Source of the DNA: Azospirillum baldaniorum
GTDB taxonomy: Bacteria; Pseudomonadota; Alphaproteobacteria; Azospirillales; Azospirillaceae
Assembly: GCF_003119195.2 (NCBI RefSeq)
Contig: NZ_CP022255.1
Span: 558,001 to 622,000, forward strand
Direction: 5' to 3'
DNA: 64,000 nucleotides
This document shows positions 26,399-34,453 of this stretch, in pieces (within the stretch, counting starts at the first letter, position 1; every line of letters starts with the position of its first letter). Both the position numbers and the translations under genes were made by a program. The notes below the pieces were generated by a model that was not told the origin of the DNA, searched no databases, and saw nothing but the letters and a program-made list of their open reading frames with translations.

Positions 26399-27325
26399 CT
26401 AGGCGTGTAGCCCGAGATCGGCGAGGATGAAGCCGTCGATAACCCGCAGGACCGCTTGAGTGTCGATCCGGATTATCGTCTGACCCCAAATGATGGCGTT
26501 ATCGACGGACAGCGACGGGCCGATGTAAGTGTCGGGAAGGATGACGCTGTCGGTCACTCGGGTGTCGCGGTCGATGATCACTCGCTCACCAACGGACACC
26601 GTCCCGGCCAACGTCACGCCGCGATGCAACATGCTGTTTGCGCCCATATGGGCTTGTCCGGCGGCGTTGACGCTGGAGGCAACGCGTGATCCGGCGCCAG
26701 CCACCAGATTTAAACCGATCGCACGCCCGAAGGGTACGAGACCCGGAAATTCTCCACGGACGACGCTGAGGTTGACGGCATGGTAATCGGCAAGGGTTTC
26801 GACCAGCGACACCGCCCCCCATTCCAGGCCGACGCTGCGCCCCATCGGAGTTGGGCGCCCACGGCCACCGAAGGGTTCCTCGGGAAAACGCCATTGGCCG
26901 TCGGCACGACGACGGGCCAGGGCGAGAGCCGGGCGTCCCTGCAGGGTGCCATGCACAAGGCTGCCGGGGACTGGCGCCGCTATCGTCAGAAAGGCACCGA
27001 TCACCGGCGAAATCAGCGCATCGCCCCGCAACACCAGCGCTTCGTCGGCGTCATCCAGCCAATCGTCGACGGCCCCGCTCTCTTGATGCAACCACAGATG
27101 GTCAAGCGTCAGTCCCCAACGCGACCCAGTCCCCAGGGCGTCGATCAGACAATCGTGATCGGTCCAGGACACCAACGCCACCTGACGGACGCCTGCGTCG
27201 ACCAACAGGTCCAGCGTGCGCTCGATCAGCGGGCGTCCGGCGACCGGCATCAGGCAAGGAGGCAGGCGATCCGTCAGGGGTGCCAAAGAATGACCACGGC
27301 GATCCCAGTAGATGATGGCTTTCAT
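26399..27325 (-). CDS. Nucleotidyltransferase-like protein with left-handed beta-helix, probably catalytically altered
   Basis: A 308-residue protein shaped like sugar-phosphate nucleotidyltransferases: an N-terminal Rossmann-like domain (MKAIIYWDRRGHSLAPLTDR) and a C-terminal hexapeptide-repeat region (about 215-295; GANSMLHRGVTLAGTVSVGE). The usual GGxGTRLxPLT loop is replaced by YWDRRGHSLAPLT and the usual PK(x)LxPV lysine is missing (PPCLMPVAG). It may be a pseudoenzyme with a scaffold or regulatory role. GGGAG stands eight bases before 27325. It sits 32 bp after the priming transferase gene. Confidence 0.7.
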   Translation of the reverse strand: MKAIIYWDRRGHSLAPLTDRLPPCLMPVAGRPLIERTLDLLVDAGVRQVALVSWTDHDCLIDALGTGSRWGLTLDHLWLHQESGAVDDWLDDADEALVLRGDALISPVIGAFLTIAAPVPGSLVHGTLQGRPALALARRRADGQWRFPEEPFGGRGRPTPMGRSVGLEWGAVSLVETLADYHAVNLSVVRGEFPGLVPFGRAIGLNLVAGAGSRVASSVNAAGQAHMGANSMLHRGVTLAGTVSVGERVIIDRDTRVTDSVILPDTYIGPSLSVDNAIIWGQTIIRIDTQAVLRVIDGFILADLGLHA

Positions 27326-27357
27326 GATGGCGGCTCCCGCGGATTGGCGTGGCGATG

Positions 27358-28101
27358 TCAATAGGCACCCTTCGCGCTGACGACGGCGGGGATGGTCCGG
27401 GCGAGGATTGAGAGATCCTTGGCCAGCGAGCGGGTGTGGATGTACTCGAGGTCGAGGCGGATCTGCTCGGGGAACGGCAGTTCCGAACGGCCGGAAATCT
27501 GCCAGAGGCAGGTGATTCCCGGCGCAGCGTCCAACCGATGCATATCGTGGTGGCTGTAGCGTGCGACTTCGGCCGGCAGTGGCGGGCGCGGGCCAACCAG
27601 CGACATGTCGCCCTTCAGAACGTTCCACAGCTGCGGCAGCTCGTCGATCGAGGCGCGACGAAGGAAGCGGCCCACGGTGGTGATGCGGGGATCGTGGCGC
27701 ATCTTGAACAGGACGTTTCCGTCAAAGCGGTTCTGAGCCAGCAGCCCCGCCTTGTGACGTTCGGCGTCCACATGCATCGAGCGAAACTTCCACATCGAAA
27801 AATGATGGCCATGGCGGCCAACACGAGTCTGCGGGAAGAGGACGGCCCCGGGGGAGTCGAGCTTGATTGCCAGTGCGACGATACCAAACATCGGCGCCGC
27901 GACGGTGAGCAGGCTGGCCGACACGACGATGTCGAGCGCGCGCTTGAGGGTGTCGCCCAAGGCACCGCTCCAGCGCCAAGAACGCCGGACAGCGCGGGAG
28001 CGAAGCTCCTGGAGCCCCAGAGCCGACACGCTGAAGCGGTTCTCGATCGTGGCGGAGGCGGCGGCCGAACCAGGCGTGACACGGTCATTGAGGCTCAACA
28101 T
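27358..28101 (-). CDS. Polyprenyl-phosphate sugar-1-phosphate transferase (priming enzyme)
   Basis: A 247-residue monotopic membrane enzyme that starts EPS repeat-unit synthesis by moving a sugar-1-phosphate onto undecaprenyl phosphate. A hydrophobic segment (LDIVVSASLLTVAAPMFGIV) is followed by WKFRSMHVDAE, DELPQLWNV and LKGDMSLVGPRP, the complete catalytic signature. GAGAGGAAA sets the start at 28101. The longer frame start at 28164 would lie upstream of the sigma-54 transcript start. First gene of a six-gene operon. Confidence 0.92.
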   Translation of the reverse strand: MLSLNDRVTPGSAAASATIENRFSVSALGLQELRSRAVRRSWRWSGALGDTLKRALDIVVSASLLTVAAPMFGIVALAIKLDSPGAVLFPQTRVGRHGHHFSMWKFRSMHVDAERHKAGLLAQNRFDGNVLFKMRHDPRITTVGRFLRRASIDELPQLWNVLKGDMSLVGPRPPLPAEVARYSHHDMHRLDAAPGITCLWQISGRSELPFPEQIRLDLEYIHTRSLAKDLSILARTIPAVVSAKGAY

Positions 28102-28160
28102 CGGGCGTTTCCTCTCTGGTTGGCGCATCTGGCGCCGTTTGTGGATTTGCTCAGAGCGAA

Positions 28161-28175
28161 GCAAGCCGTGTGCCA
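28161..28175 (-). promoter_or_regulatory. Sigma-54 promoter for the priming-transferase operon
   Basis: On the minus strand the sequence reads TGGCACACGGCTTGC: -24 TGGCAC, -12 TTGC, with the required GG-N10-GC spacing. The predicted transcript start near 28150 leaves a 49-nt leader containing a good ribosome site before 28101. Confidence 0.78.
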
Positions 28176-28224
28176 GATTTGGTGGAAGGCGTCAGTTCGC
28201 TAAAAATCCTTGGATTCCCTACGC

Positions 28225-29340
28225 TCAGCCCGCGGAGCATGTGGCGTGGTGCCAGTTCAGCATGGCCGCATCCCGCGCCATCTCGCGGGACAGACGGGGA
28301 CGGGCTCCGCCCTGGACGGCGCCTTCGATGGACAAGGCCAAGGACGCGGGGGCCAGATCCTCGCAATCATGGACCATTTTTGCGGGCAGCCCGATGTCGC
28401 GCGCCCAGCCGTCGCATTTGGGATGGTAGGACAGCAATGTGGTCGGGGTGTCGGCGAGAAAGCCGAAGACCGCCGCATGCAGCCGCATGGCAACGATCGC
28501 TTTCAAGCCGCCGATCGTGCGCATGACGTTGGACGGGTTCGGATCATAGGGCAGATGACGGATCGGCACCAAATTCTGGAGGCGTTCTGCGAGCCGAGAA
28601 TGCAGCGGCGCGTCGCCATGCAAGCCATGGCCATTGAAGTCGATCAAAACCACCTCATCCGTGATCCCGTCCGGCAGGCGCAGGATCGCTTGAGCCACAC
28701 GCTCGACGATGCGCTGGTCACGGTCGGATCCCAATTCGTCCTTGCACAGCGCAATTCCGATGCCCCGCCGCTCCGAAGCGGGATCTGGCGGGGCGATGTC
28801 CAGAGCACTCCCCAGCAGCGGAGCGAGATCAAATGTCTTTTTGACATTGGCCTCGGGGGCGATGGAACGGGCGATCCGCAGACTTTCCTCGTCGCGAACT
28901 CCGACGAAGCTCAGGCGCTTGAGCAGTTCCCCGCAGGTTTTCTCGGCACGTGAATCGCGGAACGGTCCGATCCCCACGCCAAGGGCGAGATGCCCCTGGG
29001 CGCCGGCGCCCCGCATCAGCATGATCTTGTCGCGCAAGTCACCGTGCGTGTGGAACACCGATCCGCCTCCAAAAATGACACGGCGGGACGCCAAGCCTCC
29101 GAGAAAGCTGCGCAGCCGCCGCTCCATTCGCACCAAGCGGCCGTGGTCACGGGTTTCGTCACCGCAGCGGTACAGGCCACGCACGCCGTCCAATCCTGGG
29201 AGTACCGGCAGGCGAGCGCCGGACGCGACGAGCTTTTCGGCCCCCAGGAAATGGCGGGCACCCCAGATGGTAACCGCGAGCAATGCGTCATCGCCGGAAT
29301 TGCGCATGCCGTAATAGCCGGCAAGGAACGTGTCGGTCAT
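28225..29340 (-). CDS. Polysaccharide pyruvyl transferase family protein
   Basis: The 371-residue protein starts with GYYGMRNSGDDALLAVTIWG, the N-terminal hallmark of the CsaB/ExoV pyruvyltransferase family. It carries FGGGSVFHTHGDL and, near the C-terminus, VAMRLHAAVFGFLADTPTTLLSYHPK. It would add a ketal-linked pyruvate from phosphoenolpyruvate to an EPS sugar, giving the polymer negative charge. No strong ribosome site is visible. It follows the GH10 gene by 61 bp, which hold a weaker sigma-54 promoter match. Confidence 0.85.
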   Translation of the reverse strand: MTDTFLAGYYGMRNSGDDALLAVTIWGARHFLGAEKLVASGARLPVLPGLDGVRGLYRCGDETRDHGRLVRMERRLRSFLGGLASRRVIFGGGSVFHTHGDLRDKIMLMRGAGAQGHLALGVGIGPFRDSRAEKTCGELLKRLSFVGVRDEESLRIARSIAPEANVKKTFDLAPLLGSALDIAPPDPASERRGIGIALCKDELGSDRDQRIVERVAQAILRLPDGITDEVVLIDFNGHGLHGDAPLHSRLAERLQNLVPIRHLPYDPNPSNVMRTIGGLKAIVAMRLHAAVFGFLADTPTTLLSYHPKCDGWARDIGLPAKMVHDCEDLAPASLALSIEGAVQGGARPRLSREMARDAAMLNWHHATCSAG

Positions 29341-29381
29341 GGTTCGGTGTCCGTCAGCTGGAGGTGGTTCAGCCGCTAGCC

Positions 29382-29396
29382 GCAAGAACCATGCCT
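29382..29396 (-). promoter_or_regulatory. Weaker sigma-54 promoter candidate before the pyruvyltransferase gene
   Basis: The minus strand reads AGGCATGGTTCTTGC, keeping GG-N10-GC and the TTGC box but departing from TGGCAC at two positions. It lies 42 bp before the ATG at 29340 in the gap after the GH10 gene, so it could be an internal operon promoter. Confidence 0.45.
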
Positions 29397-29401
29397 GTTG
29401 A

Positions 29402-30538
29402 TCAGCCGGGCATCCATGCCGCCGACGACCGTTTCGGAGCGTTGCGGAAGGCGTCCCCCAACGCTTGCCAGAGCGGCTTGGGCCGCAATTCCACATCCAG
29501 CGGCAGCGGGCGCATGGGCTGCCCATCGGGCCGCCAACCCGCCGGGTGGTGGTGAAGCCAGCTTTGGCGGTCGGACAGGCCCCAGCAGGTCACGGCCTTG
29601 ACGCAGGCATGGTCCAACACGGTGTCGAGAAAGGCGCTGGCATGGTCCGCGACGGCTTGGTCCCGCGTCGGGATGTCGCCGGTCACGGCGGCATCGCCGA
29701 CGTCCAATTCAGTGATCATCACCATCAGCCCCAGCCCGCCAACCTCTCCGATGAAGCGATGCAGGATGCGAGGGTCGAAGGGGCGGCCTATCCGAAGATG
29801 CGATTGAAGCCCCAGCCCATCGACCGGCACACCGCGCGCCAACAGCGTCTCAAGAAGCCGCAGGACGGCCCTCCGGCGCCGATCCTGCAAGGGTGACGCA
29901 TACTCCAGATCATGGTCGTTGAGCATCAACACGGCGCCCGGATCCGCCGCCCGCGCCGCCTTGAACGCCAGATCGAGGCAACGCGGTCCCAGCGCGCGCA
30001 GCCAGGGGGTCGGGCGAAGCCCATCCTCGCGCCCCTCGTCTGGTGCGACCGCTTCGTTCACCACGTCCCAAACCGGAATGCGCCCCCGGTATCTGCCCAC
30101 CACCGTGAAGATATGGTCGGATAAAATGTCGTAGCCTTGTCCCGCCCGAAGCGCTTCCGGGACCCAGGCCGGCAGAGCCTCGTGCCACAGCAGCGTGTGT
30201 CCGCGCACGCTCTGTCCATGACGGTCCGCGATCCCAAGCAGGCGATCGAGGCCGTCGAAACGAAAGACGCCGGCGGCCGGACGCAAGCCCGCCCATTTCG
30301 CGTCGCCTTCCGGGACCAAAACGGCGCATTCGCGCGTGTAGGCATCGGCCAAGGCCTGATCCTCGTCCACGGACCGAAGCCCTAACGCGGCGCCGTAGGC
30401 CAATCCGCGCGATGCCGCGATGGCACGCAGTCCGATCGGCTTGGACCCGGCGGTCGTCCCATTGCCCGGGCTGGCCAGGACCAGCCCGGCGCCCAAGCCC
30501 GACAGCACGGCACGACGGCCGATCCGCTGCGCTCTCAT
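29402..30538 (-). CDS. GH10 endo-beta-1,4-xylanase-like glycosidase with Tat-like signal
   Basis: A 378-residue glycosidase of the GH10 (alpha/beta)8 family. The acid/base Glu lies in WDVVNEAV and the nucleophile Glu in MITELDVG; HTLLWHEALPAWV and the GLQSHL strand also match GH10. The N-terminus MRAQRIGRRAVLSGLGAGLV looks like a twin-arginine export signal. In an EPS operon it more likely trims, releases or sets the length of the new polymer than digests plant xylan, but that is inference. Start 30538 is chosen as the first ATG before the signal. Confidence 0.87.
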   Translation of the reverse strand: MRAQRIGRRAVLSGLGAGLVLASPGNGTTAGSKPIGLRAIAASRGLAYGAALGLRSVDEDQALADAYTRECAVLVPEGDAKWAGLRPAAGVFRFDGLDRLLGIADRHGQSVRGHTLLWHEALPAWVPEALRAGQGYDILSDHIFTVVGRYRGRIPVWDVVNEAVAPDEGREDGLRPTPWLRALGPRCLDLAFKAARAADPGAVLMLNDHDLEYASPLQDRRRRAVLRLLETLLARGVPVDGLGLQSHLRIGRPFDPRILHRFIGEVGGLGLMVMITELDVGDAAVTGDIPTRDQAVADHASAFLDTVLDHACVKAVTCWGLSDRQSWLHHHPAGWRPDGQPMRPLPLDVELRPKPLWQALGDAFRNAPKRSSAAWMPG

Positions 30539-30546
30539 GCGACAGC

Positions 30547-30963
30547 TCACCGTGCGAAGAGTGGCGTGACCCATCGGGGCACGCAGGCATGGGGAATTGC
30601 CAACCACCTTGCCGCCAATCCCACCGCCAGCCCCAAGATCACGCCCATCACGTCGGCCATTGCGTCGGCGGCGGGCGCCGTTCGGTCGGGAACGAAGGAC
30701 TGCGTGACGTCGATAAAGATGCCGTGCGGGATCATCGCGAGGGCGGCAGCAATGCCGACCCGCGATCGGCGGAAGCCGATCGCCGGCAGCGACGCGACAG
30801 CCAGAAAAACGACGGCGTGAGCGCCCTTGTCGATGCCGAAGGCCTCCGGCGGTCCTCCGGCGGGCTGCAAAGCCAGCGCAGCGACGCAAAGAATCGCGAT
30901 CGGCCACACCACCAGCACGACCCGGTTGCCGGCCAGAGAATGGAAGCCCAAAGCCCCGTTCAT
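30547..30963 (-). CDS. VanZ-like small membrane protein
   Basis: A 138-residue protein with about four hydrophobic segments. DKGAHAVVFLAVASLPAIGF and the motif DVTQSFVPDRTAPAADAMADVMG match VanZ-like proteins, which occur often in exopolysaccharide clusters with unknown function. Its ATG overlaps the stop of the upstream fusion gene (ATGA), so they are coupled. It lies 8 bp before the GH10 gene. Confidence 0.75.
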   Translation of the reverse strand: MNGALGFHSLAGNRVVLVVWPIAILCVAALALQPAGGPPEAFGIDKGAHAVVFLAVASLPAIGFRRSRVGIAAALAMIPHGIFIDVTQSFVPDRTAPAADAMADVMGVILGLAVGLAARWLAIPHACVPRWVTPLFAR

Positions 30964-32261
30964 GCCGCATCGCCCTTGCGCGCGCGGCGGACCGAGCGAA
31001 CATGGACGGCAAGCCGCATCAGAAACACGCCGTTGCCGATCAGATAGCGCCGCCACATGCGCCCCGGCTCCTGCAGCAACCGCCACACCCACTCCATCCG
31101 CATCTCGCGCAGCCATTGCGGCGCCCGTGACACCCGATGAGCGTGGAAGTCGAGACACCCCCCGACACCGAGGCACACCGGAGGGATCAACCGGTGACGG
31201 TTGCGCTGCAGCCACACCTCTTGCCTCGGAGCGCCCATCGCCACCACCAGGACCTTCGCACCGGAACCGTTGATGTGCGCGACGACGTCTTCTTCGTCCG
31301 CGGCGGTGAAGTAGCCGTTGCACGTTCCGGCAATTCGGAGCCCAGGCGCTAGAACGGCGAGGGTCCGCGCCGCATCCTCGGCCACTCCGGGGCGCGCACC
31401 GAGCAGGAACAGGCCATCACCAGACGCCGCCAAGGCGCGACACAGATGCGGCAACAGGTCGGTCCCGTTGACGTTCTCGGCGAAGGGGGTGCCCAGCATC
31501 CGCCCCGCAATGGCGACGCCCAGGCCATCGGGAAGCACACGATCGGCCTCGAGCAGGCAAGCCCGGTAGGCGGTGTCACGCGCCGCAATGTTGAAGCAGT
31601 CGGCGTTGACAAAAAAGCAATTGGTCGCATGACGCGAGCGCAGGCGGGCCAGCAGCCAGCCGACGGTTTCCTCCATGGACGCGTTGGCGACCGGGACCCC
31701 GAACAGCGAAACCGTGGCAGCCATTTCCCCAACTGCGGAGGCGCCGCCGATCAGGCGAACCAACGCGAAGCGGACCAGCAACGCCACACTGTGCGATACC
31801 GACAGGCGATAGATATCAAGACGATCGTGGAAACGTTCGTCCTCAAAAGCAATTCCAGCCTGACGGCGAACCGCATGTGTCGACACCAGACCGGGACGCG
31901 GAACCACATTGGCCCCTTGCGGCGTTCGGCCATCCATCTCTTCGGGCAGACGGGCCCGTGGACCGACGAAACCCAGATCACCGGCGATGACGTTGAAGAG
32001 TACCGGCAGCCCGCTTCCGACGCCGGTTCCGGCGAAGCCAATCTGCCGGTACAGCCGGTGGCCGCGACCGAGGCGGGGGAGCAGGGTGAACAAGCGCCCA
32101 TGGGCGATCAATGCGACGAGGCCCCGCAGCAACAGCACCGGCGACAAGGCCACCAGCAACAGCACCGCCAGAGTGAGATCGAACGCACGCAGACGCGCCG
32201 AGCGTCCCATGGCGGTGGCTGATCGCACGGCCTGATCCGAAATGAGGATGCGCGTTGTCAT
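30960..32261 (-). CDS. Fusion of a degenerate sugar transferase domain and a WecG/TagA-type (GT26) glycosyltransferase
   Basis: A 433-residue protein. Residues about 20-165 resemble a bacterial sugar transferase (hydrophobic LTLAVLLLVALSPVLLLRGL and FNVIAGDLGFVGPRARLPEE) but lack KFRSM and the catalytic Asp-Glu pair. Residues about 185-420 are GT26: SLFGVPVANASMEETVGWLL, NADCFN, LPDGLGVAIAG and VAMGAPRQEVWL. GT26 enzymes add the second sugar to the lipid-linked primer, so the degenerate half may be a membrane anchor or a contact for the true priming enzyme at 27358-28101. First gene of its operon. Start 32279 is possible. Confidence 0.82.
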   Translation of the reverse strand: MTTRILISDQAVRSATAMGRSARLRAFDLTLAVLLLVALSPVLLLRGLVALIAHGRLFTLLPRLGRGHRLYRQIGFAGTGVGSGLPVLFNVIAGDLGFVGPRARLPEEMDGRTPQGANVVPRPGLVSTHAVRRQAGIAFEDERFHDRLDIYRLSVSHSVALLVRFALVRLIGGASAVGEMAATVSLFGVPVANASMEETVGWLLARLRSRHATNCFFVNADCFNIAARDTAYRACLLEADRVLPDGLGVAIAGRMLGTPFAENVNGTDLLPHLCRALAASGDGLFLLGARPGVAEDAARTLAVLAPGLRIAGTCNGYFTAADEEDVVAHINGSGAKVLVVAMGAPRQEVWLQRNRHRLIPPVCLGVGGCLDFHAHRVSRAPQWLREMRMEWVWRLLQEPGRMWRRYLIGNGVFLMRLAVHVRSVRRARKGDAA

Positions 32262-32333
32262 GGCCTTATCCCTTTGCATGATTCCGGACCATGAGCCCGG
32301 ATGGGGCGGTCCTCGTTGGACCCGCGCCCTTTC

Positions 32334-32348
32334 GCAAAGCGCGTGCCA
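32334..32348 (-). promoter_or_regulatory. Sigma-54 promoter, leftward EPS operon
   Basis: The minus strand reads TGGCACGCGCTTTGC, matching the consensus TGGCACG-N4-TTGC at all fixed positions. The predicted start near 32323 lies about 60 bp before the fusion-protein gene. Confidence 0.82.
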
Positions 32349-32612
32349 TGCCTTGGTTCGGCCGCGAGGCCATGGAGTGGGAGCGCCGCGCCAAGCTTTG
32401 CGAGCGTCGCCCGTTTCTTGGACGCAGTTTGCGGGTGGGGACCGGCGTCAATTGCAAATCGCGGCGTCCCTCGGCTTCTGCACGGGATGCTCCGATATGG
32501 CCGGACTTTGTCGTCTCTGTGGGCTCAAATCCGCTCCTGGCCCCCCGCTTTCTCCTGATCGCGATCCACTCGACATCACAAATCCTACTTGAGCCTCAGC
32601 CTCGCCGAGAGC

Positions 32613-32627
32613 TGGCACGGAGGTTGC
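32613..32627 (+). promoter_or_regulatory. Sigma-54 promoter, rightward STAS-flippase operon
   Basis: The plus strand reads TGGCACGGAGGTTGC, again a full match to TGGCACG-N4-TTGC. Predicted start near 32639, 29 bp before the STAS gene. The 264 bp between this and the leftward promoter hold no gene and are the natural place for shared activator sites. Confidence 0.85.
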
Positions 32628-32667
32628 GTCGTCCTCTGGCATTGCTCTTCCACTCACGAGGTCAGCC

Positions 32668-33003
32668 ATGAACCAGCCCCATATCAATGTCGGTTCCGCG
32701 TGGCGCATCGTTCCCGTGACAGCCCTGTTTCATGGCTCATGGGCGCTCAGCAACCTGATCGCCGCGGCGGGTTGCAATATTCTTGTCGATCTTTCGGAAC
32801 TTTCCACGATAAGCGCCCGGCAGTTGTCGGCATTGCTGGACGCCCGGCGCGCCTGCGCCGGCGCGGGGGTGTCGTTGTGCCTTCTCGACGCATCGCCCGC
32901 GGTGATCGCCTTTTTCGATCTGGTCCAGGTGCGCAGCTTCTTTCGCCTCGAGGGAAGCGGTCAATTGACGCTTAAAGCTCCCGAACTGGACATGGCGGCC
33001 TGA
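32668..33003 (+). CDS. STAS-domain protein (anti-sigma antagonist-like)
   Basis: A 111-residue single STAS domain: ILVDLSELSTISARQLSALL followed by ARRACAGAGVSLCLLDASPAV. The loop that normally reads DSSG, with the phosphorylated Ser, is SARQ, so regulation by Ser phosphorylation seems lost. GAGGT lies five bases before the ATG. It leads the operon driven by the sigma-54 promoter at 32613. SypA in the V. fischeri syp polysaccharide locus is also a small STAS protein, so an analogous control step is possible. Confidence 0.72.
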   Translation: MNQPHINVGSAWRIVPVTALFHGSWALSNLIAAAGCNILVDLSELSTISARQLSALLDARRACAGAGVSLCLLDASPAVIAFFDLVQVRSFFRLEGSGQLTLKAPELDMAA

Positions 33004-33057
33004 ACGGCCAGCGTTCCAATCGTCCGTCACGCCTAGCGATCAGGGATATCCACCGTC

Positions 33058-34323
33058 ATGAGCGCAGCCGCCGTGCCCGTCACCCGCCTCTTCAGCGGCC
33101 CCACACTGCGTCTGTTTCGCAACATGGGCTGGATCGGGCTTTCCGAGATCATGGGCCGTGCCTCGCGTCTCGTCACGGCGGTCGCCTTGGCACGAATTTT
33201 TTCTCCGGAGGATTTCGGCATCGTCGCCAGCGCGCTGACCATGCATGAACTGATCCGGGTGTTCGGATCGATGGGACTGGGTGTCATGATCATCCAGGCC
33301 CGACCCGACGAGCTGACTGAGGTGTGCACCGTCGCCAACCGCCTGAACTGGCTGGCCGCCACCGCACTCTTCGTGATGCAAAGCCTTCTTGCGTTCCCGA
33401 TCTCGCTTATCGCGGGAGAACCCCGTCTGGCTTTGATGATCGCTGCCCTCGCCGTCGTCCATCTGATCTTCCCATGGTCGATGGTGGCCGTCTTCCTGGT
33501 CCAGCGGGAAAACCGCATGAAAGTGACCGGCTTGATCGGCGGATTGACCCTGCTGACGGAAAACCTGCTGACCGCGGCCCTGGCCCTGGGCGGTTTTGGA
33601 ATCTGGTCGGTGGTGTGGCCGCGCTTCGTCTCGACCATCACCTGGGTGGTGTTGCATCGGCGGGCCCGGCCCTGGCGGCCCTCGCCCGATTGTGGTTGGC
33701 ACGGCTGGCGACGGGTGCTCGCTCATGGCGGGCAAGTTCTGGGAACCGAGGTTCTCAAAACCCTTCGCGTGACGCTGGACAAGCCGTTGATCGGCGCGCT
33801 GTTTGGCATGGACGTCCTTGGAATGTACTACTTTGCATTCAGCGCCGGGTTGGGGATCTCTCAATCGTTGCTTTCCGCGTTGTCGACGGTGTTGCTCCCG
33901 CATTTGCGCGACGGCCGCGACAATGGCGGGCAATTTCACGCGCACGCCAAGGCCACCCTACGGTCGGTCGGTTTGATCGTTCCGCCCCTGATCCTGACGC
34001 AAGCCCTGTTGTGTCCCCTTTATGTGCCATTGATCTTCGGCGAGGCGTGGACGCCCGCGGTGCCGGTGGTTCTGGTGCTCTGCCTGTCTGCGATTCCGCG
34101 TCCGTTCGCCGATGTCTGTTCACAAATTCAGCGCGCTCTCGGTCGCCCTGGCGCGGATCTTGTCTGGAACGCCGTGCTCACCGCATCCCTGGCCATTGCG
34201 ATGGTCCTCGGGGCTCGGTGGGGATTGATCGGTGCGGCCTGGGCTGTCCTGGCCATCCATCTCATCGCATCGCCCCTCTTCGTTGTTTGGACCTTCAAGC
34301 ATGCGGCGCTCCGTCATCGATGA
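33058..34323 (+). CDS. Wzx-type polysaccharide flippase (MOP superfamily)
   Basis: A 421-residue protein with about 12 hydrophobic segments. The N-terminal NMGWIGLSEIMGRASRLVTA and ARIFSPEDFGIVASALTMHEL segment is typical of WzxC/lipopolysaccharide-translocase-like flippases. It would move the undecaprenyl-linked repeat unit to the periplasm for the Wzy-like polymerase at 51951. It follows the STAS gene by 54 bp without another promoter signal. Confidence 0.87.
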   Translation: MSAAAVPVTRLFSGPTLRLFRNMGWIGLSEIMGRASRLVTAVALARIFSPEDFGIVASALTMHELIRVFGSMGLGVMIIQARPDELTEVCTVANRLNWLAATALFVMQSLLAFPISLIAGEPRLALMIAALAVVHLIFPWSMVAVFLVQRENRMKVTGLIGGLTLLTENLLTAALALGGFGIWSVVWPRFVSTITWVVLHRRARPWRPSPDCGWHGWRRVLAHGGQVLGTEVLKTLRVTLDKPLIGALFGMDVLGMYYFAFSAGLGISQSLLSALSTVLLPHLRDGRDNGGQFHAHAKATLRSVGLIVPPLILTQALLCPLYVPLIFGEAWTPAVPVVLVLCLSAIPRPFADVCSQIQRALGRPGADLVWNAVLTASLAIAMVLGARWGLIGAAWAVLAIHLIASPLFVVWTFKHAALRHR

Positions 34324-34367
34324 CGGCAATGCAACCTGGAGAGACATGGCGGCGATTCGGAGAGCGC

Positions 34368-34382
34368 TGGCACGAGTCTTGC
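34368..34382 (+). promoter_or_regulatory. Sigma-54 promoter for the signalling genes
   Basis: The sequence TGGCACGAGTCTTGC is a full consensus match in the 130-bp gap after the flippase gene. With a transcript start near 34394, the in-frame ATGs at 34232 and 34386 are excluded and the well-spaced ATG at 34454 (GGAGG five bases upstream) is supported. Confidence 0.82.
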
Positions 34383-34453
34383 TCATGAAAACTCCATATA
34401 CGGTTGCTCAGGGTCGAGCCACTCTTCCAGAAGCAGCATCCACGGAGGATGGA

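Noticed and set aside
34232..34453. Longer N-terminus for the Hpt-REC-REC-GGDEF protein (ATG 34232 or 34386)
   Set aside because: It would overlap the flippase gene or precede the sigma-54 transcript start; ATG 34454 has GGAGG at good spacing.
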